64,000 nt of DNA from WHSW01 sp963828755. GTDB taxonomy: Bacteria > Actinomycetota > Thermoleophilia > Solirubrobacterales > 70-9. Under the pieces are notes generated by a model. That model ran no database searches and had not been told where the DNA came from. It worked only from the letters and a program-made list of their open reading frames with translations. The stretch's first letter is position 1. Every line of letters starts with the position of its first letter. The translations under genes and the position numbers were made by a program. This document shows positions 46,495 through 55,542 of the stretch, piece by piece. The stretch spans positions 88,393 to 152,392 of the forward strand of contig CAWHFY010000024.1 in NCBI GenBank assembly GCA_963828755.1, given 5' to 3'.

Positions 46495-47349
46495 ATGAGC
46501 TCCGGCGGGCGCGCAACCTCGATGGCGATGGTGATCGGCGGGATCGTCTCGGTCCAGACCGGGGCCGCGTTCGCGACCGAGCTCTTCGACGAGGTCGGGC
46601 CGGTCGGCACGGTGATGCTGCGGCTCGCCTTTGCGGCGCTGCTGCTGGTCGCGATCTGGCGGCCGTCACTGGCGGCGCTGCGCGGCGCACACGCGACGCG
46701 ACGTGCTCGCCTTCGGGATCGCGTTCGCCGGGATGAACACGAGCTTCTACCTGGCCCTCGACCGGATCCCGCTCGGGATCGCGGTGACGCTCGAGTTCGT
46801 CGGCCCACTTGGGGTCGCGTTCGCCGCCTCTCGGCAGCGCGCCGACTTCGTCTGGGCCGGGCTCGCGGCCGCCGGGATCGTGCTGCTGTCGCCGGGCCTC
46901 GGCGACGGACTCGACGCGCTCGGGGCCGGGCTGGCGCTCCTCGCCGGCGCCTTCTGGGGCGCCTACATCGTCCTCTCCGCGCGGATCGGCCGGGCCTTCA
47001 GCGGCGGCGACGGGCTGGCGCTCGCGATGCTCGTCGCCGCCGCGGTGCTGCTGATCCCAGGGGTCGCGGCGGCCGGCGACGACCTGCTCGACCCGACCGT
47101 GCTCGCGTGGGGCTCGCGGTCGCCGTGCTGAGCTCGGCGCTGCCTTACTCGCTCGAGCTCGAGGCGCTGCGCCGTCTGCCCCAGGGCACGTTCGGCGTGC
47201 TGATGAGCCTCGAGCCAGCGGTCGCGGCCCTGGTCGGCTTCGTCGGCCTCGACCAGGGCCTTGCCGCGAGCGAGGTGGTCGCGATCGTGCTCGTCGTCGC
47301 CGCCAGCGCCGGGGCCCTGCGCGCCGCGCCGCCGCCGGCCGAGGGCTGA
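46495..47349 (+). CDS. EamA/DMT-family exporter, RhtA-like (two frameshifts)
   Basis: About 285 residues with ten membrane helices in two EamA repeats. MVIGGIVSVQTGAAFATELF and TLEFVGPLGVAFAASRQ lie in the first, GAFWGAYIVLSARIG and GTFGVLMSLEPAVAALVGFV in the second. The TLEFVGPL and LEPAVAAL motifs resemble RhtA-type threonine/homoserine exporters. Frame changes near 46690 and 47110 cancel out. The exported substrate is not certain. Confidence 0.85.
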   Translation: MSSGGRATSMAMVIGGIVSVQTGAAFATELFDEVGPVGTVMLRLAFAALLLVAIWRPSLAALRGAHATRRARLRDRVRRDEHELLPGPRPDPARDRGDARVRRPTWGRVRRLSAARRLRLGRARGRRDRAAVAGPRRRTRRARGRAGAPRRRLLGRLHRPLRADRPGLQRRRRAGARDARRRRGAADPRGRGGRRRPARPDRARVGLAVAVLSSALPYSLELEALRRLPQGTFGVLMSLEPAVAALVGFVGLDQGLAASEVVAIVLVVAASAGALRAAPPPAEG

Positions 47350-47392
47350 GGCACCCGCGGCGTCGGCCTCGATCGTTAGCTTGCCGCCCTCG

Positions 47393-48000
47393 ATGAGCGC
47401 CGCGAAGTCAGCGATCGCCTGCGCCTCGGCCGCCCTCGTGCTCGCGCTTCGCCGCCTGCGGCGCGCGACTCCGGCGACGACACCAGCGTCGGCGACTCCT
47501 CCGCGACCGCCTCCACCACCGCGGACGGAGCGTGCGGCGAGATCCAGGAGGTCGACGTCGAGCTCGCCGGCCAGCACAGCGACACGGAGTTCACCGCCGC
47601 GGACTATGCGACGAACCCGCCGACGGGCGGCGACCACAACCCCACCCCGCTGCAGGCCGGTCGCTTCTACACCAAGCCGCCGCGACTCGGCGAGGCGGTC
47701 CACCTGCTCGAGCACGGCGCCGTGATCGGCTGGACCAACGACCTCTCGGCGGCCGACCAGAAGCAGGTCGAGGACGCCTTCAACGAGGTCTTCCAGGCGG
47801 GCTACTACCAGGTCGCCGTGGTCGAGAACCCGGACCTCGACGTGCCGTTCGCGCTCAGCGCCTGGGGAGCGCTGCAAACCTGCGACGTGGTCGACACGTC
47901 CGTGATCAAGCCGTTCGTCGAGCAGTGGTACGCGTCGCCGAAGTCCGCCGAGGGCGGGCTCGCCTGCCAGGGCCAGGCGCGGCAGCTGCCCAATTGCTGA
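47393..48000 (+). CDS. DUF3105 lipoprotein-like exported protein (two close frameshifts)
   Basis: The N-terminus SAAKSAIACASAALVLAL leads, after an indel near 47448, into LAACG, a lipobox. A further indel near 47465 restores the frame DDTSVGDSSATASTTADGAC. The mature part has the DUF3105 core: GDHNPTPLQAGRFYTKPPRL, EAVHLLEHGAVIGWTND and the end VEQWYASPKS with two late cysteines. DUF3105 proteins are extracytoplasmic with unknown function; conserved His residues suggest metal binding. Confidence 0.8.
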
Positions 48001-48080
48001 GCGCCCGCAACGCAAAGCGCTTGCGCTGCGCCGCAGGCACGGAGCGCCCTCGCGAACGCGTCGTGCCGAGGCCTTCGAGT

Positions 48081-48115
48081 GTCGTCTGAGACCCGGGAGC
48101 CGTGCCTGAGACGAC
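48081..48115. terminator. Inverted repeat after the DUF3105 gene
   Basis: GTCGTCT at 48081-48087 pairs with AGACGAC at 48109-48115 with 21 bases between, in a 155-bp intergenic stretch. It is a weak candidate for a bidirectional terminator between converging genes. Confidence 0.3.
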
Positions 48116-48155
48116 TCTCGCGAGCTTCAGGGCCCGCGATGAGCGGGGAGCGTGT

Positions 48156-48341
48156 CTAATCGGGCGGCGGCTCGCCTCGGGCCTCGAACCCGGGGCAGTG
48201 GAGCACGGGCAGGCGCGGGTACCTGGGATAGGCGGGATCGCTGCGCGAGCGCTCGCAGAGGGAGAACTCCGAGCCGCGCGTATTTCGGATCACGCGCTGG
48301 TGCACGCACGCGTCGCAGAGTCCGGCCGGGGGCTTCGCCAT
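48156..48341 (-). CDS. Small conserved Cys-containing protein
   Basis: This 61-residue protein has CDACVHQRVIRNTRGSEFSL then CERSRSDPAYPRYPRLPVLH and CPGFE. The four cysteines (CxxC, C, C) and the RGSxFxLCERS and YPRYPRLPVxxC pattern recur in a widespread bacterial hypothetical family that probably binds zinc. It lies 62 bp before the divergent ABC exporter operon. Function unknown. Confidence 0.72.
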   Translation of the reverse strand: MAKPPAGLCDACVHQRVIRNTRGSEFSLCERSRSDPAYPRYPRLPVLHCPGFEARGEPPPD

Positions 48342-48403
48342 CGCCTCAGTATCGCGGCGCCAGGCGCCGGAGCTCGCTACTTCACTTTGTATAGTCGAGC
48401 GCC

Positions 48404-50174
48404 ATGGCGACCCTGAAGCGATTGTTCGGATTCCTGCGCCCGTACCGGCGCACGGTGATCTGGTCGCTGGTGTTCGCCTGGCTGGCGATGGTGATGACGG
48501 TGACGATCCCGCTGCTGATCGGCAGCGCCGTCGACGCGATCAACACGGGCGATCGCAGCGTCCTGCTGCCGCTCGCGCTCGGGCTCGTCGGCGCCGGCTT
48601 CCTACGCCTCGGACTCACCGTGGTCCGCAGGCTGATCGCGGGCAAGGTCTCCCTGGCGGTCGAGTTCGACCTGCGCGAGGGGGTCTACCAGCACCTGCAG
48701 GAGCTCGAGCTCGGCTTCTTCGACTCACAGCAGACCGGCCAGCTGATGTCGCGCGCGACGGTCGACCTGCAGTCGATCCGCTTCTTTCTCGGTTACGGGC
48801 TGATCTTCCTGACGCAGAACGCGCTCACGATCGTGCTCGCGAGCATCGTGATGGTGGCGCTCAACCCGCCGCTCGCCGTCCTCGCGCTCGCTCCCGGTCC
48901 CGTTCGTCATCTACGCCGCCGCCCGGTTCAGCCGGCTCTCGCGCCCGGCGGTGCAGGAGATCCAGCAGCGGATCGCCGAACTGACCGCCGAGGCCGAGGA
49001 GAGCGTCTCCGGGATCCGGGTCGTGAAGGCGTTCGCGCGCGAGGAGCACATGCTGTGGCGCTTTCGCCGCCAGGTGACCCGGGTCTTCGACCAGAACGTG
49101 TACTCGACCCGGCTGCGCGCCTTCTACTCGCCGATGCTCGGCTTCATCCCCAGCCTCGGCCTCGCCATCGTGCTCTTCGTCGGCGGGCGCGAGGTGATCG
49201 AGGGGTCGATGTCGCTCGGCGACTTCACCGCCTTCTATACGTACCTGACGATCCTGGTGGGCCCGATGCGGATGCTCGGGATGGCGCTCGGGATGGCCCA
49301 GCGCGCCGTGGCCTCCGGCAACCGCCTGTTCGAGATCCTCGACCGCGCGCCGAAGATCGTCAGCCCGCCGGATGCGCCGCCGCTCCCGCCGGGACCGGGC
49401 CGAGTCGAGTTTCGCGACGTGGGCCTGCGCTACGACGGCGGTGCGCCGTCGCTGAGCGAGATCGACCTCGAGGTCCAGGCGGGAAGCACGGTCGCGCTGG
49501 TCGGGCCGACCGGCTCCGGAAAGACCAGCCTCGTCGCGCTGCTGGCGCGCCTGTATGACCCGACCGAGGGTGAGATTCACGTGGACGGAGCCGAGCTGCG
49601 CTCGGTGGATGTCTCCTCGCTGCGGCGCCAGATCGCCTTCGTCGCCGACGACCCGTTCCTGTTCTCGGCCTCGGTGGCCGAGAACATCGCCTACGGCCGC
49701 CCCGACGCGACCCCGGACCAGATCGAGCTCGCGGCGCGGCGGGCGCAGGCGCACGAGTTCATCGAGGCCCTGCCCGACGGGTACGAGACGGTCGTCGGCG
49801 AGCGCGGTCTCACGCTCTCCGGCGGTCAGCGCCAACGGATCGCGATCGCCAGGGCGCTGATCGCCGAGCCGCGGATCCTGATCCTCGACGACGCGACCTC
49901 CTCGGTCGACGCGACCACTGAGGAGGCGATCAAGCGCGGCCTGCGCGAGGCGATGGCCGGCCGCACCACCTTCGTCGTCGCTCACCGGCTCTCGACGATC
50001 TCACTCGCCGACGAGATCGTGGTCATGGAGTCCGGGCGGATCGTCGACCGCGGCGCCCACGAGGAGCTGCTCGAGCGCTGCCCGCTGTACGCGGAGATCG
50101 CCGAGTTCGGCTGCGAGGACGTCCTCTTCCTGCAGCGCGACCTGGAAGAGCGCGAGGAGCTCGCCCGGCTATGA
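48404..50174 (+). CDS. ABC exporter half-transporter A (one frameshift)
   Basis: About 590 residues: six membrane helices (first at TVIWSLVFAWLAMVMTVTIP) and then an ATPase domain. The frame changes near 48895 in the fourth helix. The ATPase has Walker A GPTGSGKTS, signature LTLSGGQRQRIAIARALIAE, Walker B ILILDDATSSVD and H-loop VVAHRLST. The Walker B carboxylate after Asp is Asp (DDATS) instead of Glu, a change typical of the degenerate site in heterodimeric exporters such as BmrCD/TM287-288. It overlaps the second half-transporter by ATGA. Probably multidrug or lipid export. Confidence 0.9.
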
Positions 50175-52109
50175 GACGCCGCCGCTCGGACGTCGACGCC
50201 GTGACCGAGGCCGACCCCGAGGCGCAGCGCTCCGACGTCGCCGACGAGACGGAGGACCAGGCGAACCAGCCCGGGCGGCTCGCCGGGCACGCTGCTGATG
50301 CTCCGCGACGTCTGGCGGCTGCTGCGCGGCGAGGACGAACGAGCGCGCAAGGTGCGCTGGCTGATCGGCCTGCTGCGCCCGTATCGGCTCCAGGTGATCT
50401 TGATGTCGATCGCCCTGCTGATCGCGACCGCGGCGGCCCTGGCTCCGCCATACCTCGCCGGCCGCGCGATCGACGACGGCATCCAGGCCGGCGACGAGAG
50501 CGCGCTGACTGTGATCGTGCTCGTCTTCATCGCCTCGGTGGCGGTGTACTGGGCCGCGTCCTACGCCCAGACCTACCTGGTCGGCTGGGTCGGCCAGCGC
50601 GCTCTGCAGGACCTACGCGAGCGGATCTACGTCCACATCCAGAAGATGTCGATCGGGTTCTTCACCAGGCGCAAGCCCGGGGTGCTGATCTCGCGGATGA
50701 CGAATGACGTGCAGGCGCTCGACAGCCTGGTCACCGACGGCGTGATCACGCTGTTCTCGAGCACCCTGACCCTGCTCGGGGTGGTCGGCATCCTGCTCGC
50801 GCTCGACGTCGAGCTGGCCCTGGTCACCTTCGTCACCTTCCCGCTACTGCTGATCGGCAGCCTGATCTTCCGGGTCGCCTCGGCGGGCGCCTACCGGATG
50901 ACCCGCGAGCGGATCGCCGACATCACCGCCTATCTGCAGGAGACGCTGTCGGGGATCCGCGTCGTGCGGACGTTCGGGCGCGAGGATCGCCACGTCGCGC
51001 GGATGACCGAGCTCAACGAGGCCAACCGCGAGGTCAACATGCGCACGATCTACCTGAACGCCGCCTACTTCCCGGCGGTCGAGCTGCTCTCGGCCATCGG
51101 GACCGCGGCGATCGTCCTCTACGGCGGGTATCAGGCGATCGAGGGGCAGATCGCGATCGGCGTCGTGGTCGCGTTCATCGGTTACCTATCGCAGTTCTTC
51201 GACCCGATCCAGCAGATCTCGCAGCTGTACACGACCTACCAGCAGGGCATGGCTGCGCTGGACAAGATCTTCGACCTGCTCGACACCGAGCCGGACATGG
51301 TCGACGCCGACGATGCGATCGACCCGGGGATGCTTCGCGGCGAGATCGAGCTCGACGACGTCTGGTTCTCCTACGCGGGCGGCGGCGACGCGACCGCGGA
51401 CGAGCTCGGCGAGCAACCAGGCTGGGCACTCGAGGGGATCGACATGCGCATCCCGGCCGGTCAGACGGTCGCCCTCGTCGGCGAGACCGGCGCCGGCAAG
51501 TCGACTCTGGCGAAGCTGATCGCGCGCTTTTACGACCCGCAGCGCGGCCGGCTGCTGGTCGACGGCCACGACCTGCGCGCGCTGCGCTCGGAGAGCCTGC
51601 GAAGCCAGCTCGGGATCGTCCCGCAGGAGAGCTTCCTGTTCTCCGGCTCGATCCGCCAGAACATCGCGTTCGGCCGCCCTGACGCCGACGAGGAGGACAT
51701 CCGCGACGCCGCGCGGGCGGTCGGGGCACTCGAGTTCATCGAGCGGCTCGAGGGCGGATTCGACACCGAGGTCGGCGAGCGCGGCGCCCATCTCTCGGCC
51801 GGCCAGCGGCAGCTCGTCGCGTTCGCGCGCGCCCTGCTCGCCCAGCCGCGGATCCTGATCCTCGACGAGGCGACTTCGAACATCGACGTCCGCACCGAGC
51901 GGGTGATCGAGCACGGGCTCGAACGGCTGCTCGCCGGGCGCACCGCGATCGTGATCGCCCATCGGCTCTCGACCATCCGCCGCGCCGGGCGGATCGTCGT
52001 CCTCGAGCACGGCCGGATCATCGAGTCCGGCACGCATGACGAGCTGATCGACGCCGGCGGCCGCTACGCCGAGCTTTACGGCAGCTGGGCGGAGTCGGCG
52101 GCCGCGTAG
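50171..52109 (+). CDS. ABC exporter half-transporter B (one frameshift)
   Basis: About 645 residues. An acidic N-terminal extension (RRSDVDAVTEADPEAQRSDV) runs into the membrane domain after a shift near 50290. The ATPase has Walker A GETGAGKST, signature HLSAGQRQLVAFARALLAQ, Walker B ILILDEATSNID with the catalytic Glu present, and H-loop VIAHRLST. The signature is LSAGQ instead of LSGGQ. With the preceding gene it forms a heterodimer in which this subunit supplies the catalytic Walker B. Confidence 0.9.
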
Positions 52110-52121
52110 CGTGCCGGCGCG

Positions 52122-52868
52122 CTACGGGCTGACGCCGCCGGAGCTGGAGCCGCCGGTGTCGGTGCCGCCGTCGGTCGGCGCCGGGGCGGCCGGCGTCGCG
52201 CCGCCGCCGTCGGTCGGCGCGGGGGTGACCGGCGCGGGCGTCGTCGTCGCCGGCGCGACCGGCGTCGTCGTCGGGCTCACGGTCCCGCCCGAGTCGGTGG
52301 TCGAGGCGGAGTCGGTCGTGGTCGACGAGCTGGCGCTCGAGGAGTCGCCGGTCTTCGAGGGGTCGCCGCAGACCTTGAACCCGAAGGCCTTCGCGGAATC
52401 GGCGGCGTCGGCCGCCGCCTCGTCGATCGTCGCATCGAGCTCGGCCGCGGCGGCGTCGTCGCCGCGGTCGGCGGCGGTCGCCTTGTCCTGGTAGGCGGTC
52501 GACTGCTTCTCGAGCGAAGACAGGAACTTGTTCAGCTTGTCGGTCCCGTCGTCGGGCGCGGGCAGAGTCTGCAGTTGCTGCAGCTCGCCGGCGATGATGT
52601 CCGCCTGGTCGCTGGCGGCGGTGGCCGGGTCGGACTCGTCGACGCCAGCCAGCGAGGTGTTGGCCTCGAGGCAGATCGCGTCGGCCTGATCGATGTAGTC
52701 GGCCTGCGTCAGCGACGTCACGCCGGTGAGCCCAGACGCCCCCGCCACCGGCGTCACCGGCGTCTGCTCGTCGTCGCCGCCACAGCTGCGGATCAACAGG
52801 ACGAAGATGATGAAGATCACCGCGATCGCGCTCAGCGCCACGAGGCGCCTGCGCTGGTAAACGTCCAT
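52122..52868 (-). CDS. Membrane-anchored hypothetical protein with Thr/Ser/Pro-rich tail
   Basis: This 248-residue protein has one N-terminal membrane helix (LVALSAIAVIFIIFVLLIRS) right after a short basic cytoplasmic end. A helical outside domain of about 120 residues follows (DYIDQADAICLEANTSLAGV to AFGFKVCGDP) with two cysteines that could pair. The tail is a low-complexity TTTPVAPATTTPAPVTPAPT stretch. Similar domains occur in many actinobacterial exported hypotheticals. Function unknown. Confidence 0.75.
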   Translation of the reverse strand: MDVYQRRRLVALSAIAVIFIIFVLLIRSCGGDDEQTPVTPVAGASGLTGVTSLTQADYIDQADAICLEANTSLAGVDESDPATAASDQADIIAGELQQLQTLPAPDDGTDKLNKFLSSLEKQSTAYQDKATAADRGDDAAAAELDATIDEAAADAADSAKAFGFKVCGDPSKTGDSSSASSSTTTDSASTTDSGGTVSPTTTPVAPATTTPAPVTPAPTDGGGATPAAPAPTDGGTDTGGSSSGGVSP

Positions 52869-52915
52869 ACGCGCTCAAAGTAACAGGGCGATTGGCCGTT
52901 TCAGAGGGGAAGAAC

Positions 52916-52951
52916 GCCTCCTGGGCGGGCGTTTTCACCGCCCGCGGAGGC
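52916..52951 (-). terminator. Hairpin downstream of tRNA-Gln
   Basis: GCCTCC (52916-52921) and GGGCGG (52923-52928) pair with CCGCCC (52938-52943) and GGAGGC (52946-52951). The 12 base pairs are split by a small internal loop. On the minus strand it follows the tRNA by 12 bases and is succeeded by GTTCTTCCCCTC, so it looks like the tRNA terminator. Confidence 0.65.
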
Positions 52952-52963
52952 CGGAAGTGGTGA

Positions 52964-53034
52964 CTGCGCCCCAGGGATTCGAACCCCAACTACCTCGTCC
53001 AGAGCGAGGCGTGCTGCCGTTACACCAGGGCGCA
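52964..53034 (-). tRNA. tRNA-Gln(CTG)
   Basis: On the minus strand the acceptor stem TGCGCCC pairs with GGGCGCA, with discriminator G. The anticodon stem CCTCG/CGAGG encloses CTCTGGA, giving anticodon CTG (Gln). The T arm is TGGGGTTCGAATCCCTG-like and intact. The 71-nt cloverleaf is complete; CCA is not encoded. It lies after the FAD-oxidoreductase gene in the same direction. Confidence 0.95.
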
Positions 53035-53086
53035 ACGCTGGCGGGCCGGCCCGCGGCCCGGGCAAAACATAGCGGGCCGGTGGCCC

Positions 53087-54324
53087 TTATCGCCCGATCG
53101 ACTCGAGCTCTGAATCCGGGTCCGCAAGCGCCTCCGTGTGCGCCGACATGTCCGCCCCGGTCTCGATCAGGGTGCGCGCGTGGATCAGGTCCTCGGAGCG
53201 CCCGACGGCGAGCGCGCCCCTGACCACGCCGCCCTCGAGGAACCAGGCGCTGAACTCGCCCGGCCTCGCGCTCGCCGCGCCAGATCACCTCGTCCCACTC
53301 GTAGGCGGGGCCGACGTATTCCATCGACGCCCAGTCGGCGAGGTCGCTGAAGAAGTACGGGATCTCGCGGTACGGCTCCGCGGAGCCGAGCATCGCCCTG
53401 GCGACGTGGCGGCCCTGCTGAAGGGCGACGTCCCAGTGCTCGACCCGCAGCCGGCGGCCGTGGACGACGCTGTCGTAGCTGCAGACGTCCCCGGCGGCGA
53501 AGATCCCCGCGGCCGAGGTCTCGAGCCGCTGGTCGCAGACGATCCCGTCGTCGACCTCGAGCCCGGCGCGCTCGGCGAGCATCTGATCCGGGCGCACCCC
53601 GGCGCCGACGACGACCATGTCGCCCTCGACCGTGAGCCCGGACTTGGTGACGACCGCCTGGACGTTGCCGTCGCCCTCGAACGCCTCGAGCTCCTCGCCG
53701 CCGTGAATCTCCACCCCGTGCTCGGCGAGCGCATCGTGAAAGAAGCGCCCGACCTCCTCGCCGAAGGTGCGCGATAGCGCCACGTCCTCGAGCATCACGA
53801 TCGCGACCTCGGCGCCCTTGGCGCGCAGCGAGGCGGCGACCTCGGCGCCGATGTAGCTGCCTCCGATCAGGACGACGCGCTCGGCCTGCCGCAGCCTGCT
53901 CGCGGATCGCGTCGGCGTTGCCGAACGCACGCAGATAGTGGATCCCCTCCAGCTCGGCGCCCTCGACCCGCAGGATGTTGACGTTGGCGCCGGTGGCGAT
54001 CAGCGCCTTGTCGAACTCGACCTCCTCCCCGCCCTGCAGCTTCGCGGTCCGCTCCTCGATGTCGAGCGCCATCACGTTGGTGCGCGTGCGCAGCTCGACG
54101 TCGTTCTCCTCGTACCACTCGGTCGGGTTCACATAGGCGTCCTCGCGCTTCGCCTCCCCGCGCAGGTACTCCTTCGACAACGGCGGGCGTTCGTACGGCG
54201 GCTCCGCCTCGCGACCGGCGAGCAGGATCGAGCCCTCGGCGCCCTGCTTGCGCAGCTCCGAGGCGCAGTAGGCGGCAGCGAGCCCGCCGCCGACGATCAG
54301 GAAGTCGATCGTGCGATCGGGCAT
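53087..54324 (-). CDS. NAD(P)/FAD-dependent oxidoreductase, ferredoxin/rubredoxin-reductase type (two frameshifts)
   Basis: About 412 residues. The FAD motif is FLIVGGGLAAAYCASELRKQ at residues 7-26, then AEPPYERPPLSKEYLRGEAK. After a shift near 53900 the NAD-binding motif VVLIGGSYIGAEVAASLRAK follows, and then FAAGDVCSYDSV. After a shift near 53265 a short C-terminal reductase domain ends at 53087. This pattern fits reductases that pass electrons from NAD(P)H to ferredoxin, rubredoxin or AIF-like partners. The acceptor could serve the P450, but that gene is 12 kb away. It is the last protein gene of the leftward permease/TrkA cluster. Confidence 0.87.
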
Positions 54325-54338
54325 CCCGCCGCCTACCC

Positions 54339-55025
54339 CTACTCGCCCGACGAACCGTTGGGCCCGAAGTACGCGGTCAGATCCTCCTCGACCCGCGGGT
54401 CGAGGACCGCGAGGATCTCGTCGCCGGCCTGCAGGACGGTCTCGGCGTTCGGGACGAAGCCGGTCCCCTCGCGCAGCACCGAGATCAGCAGCGAGCCCTC
54501 GGGCATCGAGAGGTCGCCGACCCGCGTCCCGGCGGCGCGGGAGTTCGCGGGCAGCTCCATCTCGATGATCTCGAGCCGTTGCTCGGGCAGGTCGAGCAGG
54601 TGGACGAGCCCGTACTCGGGCACCTCGTGTTCGATCAGGCGCAGGATCAGGTCGGTCGCCGAGACCACCGGCTTGATCCCGAGCAGGTCGAAGTGCTCGC
54701 GGTTGCGCGGGTTGTTCACCCGGGCGATGATCCGCGCGACCAGGTACTTCTCCTTCGCGACCTGGCAGATCAGCATGTTGTCCTCGTCGTCGCCGGTGAC
54801 CGCGATCACCATGTCGGCGCGCGAGATCCCGGCGCGCTCGAGCACCCAGAGCTCCGAGGCGTCGCCGTACTGGATGTTGTGCTCGAGCTCCTGCTCGACC
54901 GTCAGGTATCGCTCGCGGTTCGACTCGATCACGGTGACCTCGCTGCCCTTCTCGATCAGCTCGCGGGCGAGGTTCCAGCCGACCTTGCCGGCCCCGACGA
55001 TGATGATGTACTGCCGCTCGGGCAT
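54339..55025 (-). CDS. TrkA-type NAD-binding potassium-channel regulator (N and C domains)
   Basis: This 228-residue protein has RCK_N (TrkA-N): IIIVGAGKVGWNLARELIEK (GxGxxG) and DMVIAVTGDDEDNMLICQVA. A TrkA-C domain follows from about residue 145 (LEIIEMELPANSRAAGTRVG). Such proteins sit in the cytoplasm and gate K+ transporters in response to NAD(H), ATP or c-di-AMP. The ATG at 55025 follows the stop of the second TrkA-like gene with no gap. No TrkH/KtrB channel is adjacent; the neighbouring APC permeases may be the partners. Confidence 0.9.
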   Translation of the reverse strand: MPERQYIIIVGAGKVGWNLARELIEKGSEVTVIESNRERYLTVEQELEHNIQYGDASELWVLERAGISRADMVIAVTGDDEDNMLICQVAKEKYLVARIIARVNNPRNREHFDLLGIKPVVSATDLILRLIEHEVPEYGLVHLLDLPEQRLEIIEMELPANSRAAGTRVGDLSMPEGSLLISVLREGTGFVPNAETVLQAGDEILAVLDPRVEEDLTAYFGPNGSSGE

Positions 55026-55511
55026 CTAGAGGTCCGCGTCCTCGTGGTCGACAGCGCCGGCCGGCGGGACGCCCGACGTGCCGCGCTCGGCGGTGTCGCG
55101 GATCTCCTGCTCGAGCATCTCGATCGCAACCTTGGTCGGGCAGATCGTGTCGAGGCCCTGCTCGGCGTACCACTTCGCCCGGTAGGGATCGAGGATCCGA
55201 GCGATCACCCGCGGGACGTGGAACCGGCGCTTGGCGAGCTGGGCGATGACGATGTTGGTGTTGTCGCCGTCGGTCGAGGCGACGAAGACGTCGGCGCGCT
55301 CGATCCCCGCGGCGGTCAGCGCCTCGAGCTCGAGCGCGGTGCCGACCGTGAAGTGGCCGCCGAGGTCCTCCCAGGGCTTGTCCAGTCCGATCTCGAGCCG
55401 CGCGTGCGACTCCGGGTCCTCGTCCAGGCACGACACCTCATAGCCCTCGGCCAGCATGTTGCGAGCGACCGAGGAACCGACCCGACCCGCCCCGACGATG
55501 AGCACGAACAT
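55026..55511 (-). CDS. TrkA-N domain protein, short
   Basis: This 161-residue protein is a single Rossmann domain (VLIVGAGRVGSSVARNMLAE, then DVFVASTDGDNTNIVIAQLA and PRVIARILDPYRAKWYAEQG) without a clear TrkA-C domain. The acidic C-terminal tail is not conserved. It is fused back-to-back with the longer TrkA-like gene, which suggests a heteromeric octameric ring. Paired TrkA genes of this kind are common in actinobacteria. Confidence 0.88.
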   Translation of the reverse strand: MFVLIVGAGRVGSSVARNMLAEGYEVSCLDEDPESHARLEIGLDKPWEDLGGHFTVGTALELEALTAAGIERADVFVASTDGDNTNIVIAQLAKRRFHVPRVIARILDPYRAKWYAEQGLDTICPTKVAIEMLEQEIRDTAERGTSGVPPAGAVDHEDADL

Positions 55512-55542
55512 GCGGCGGATCTTAGTCGCCGCGGCGCCGCGG

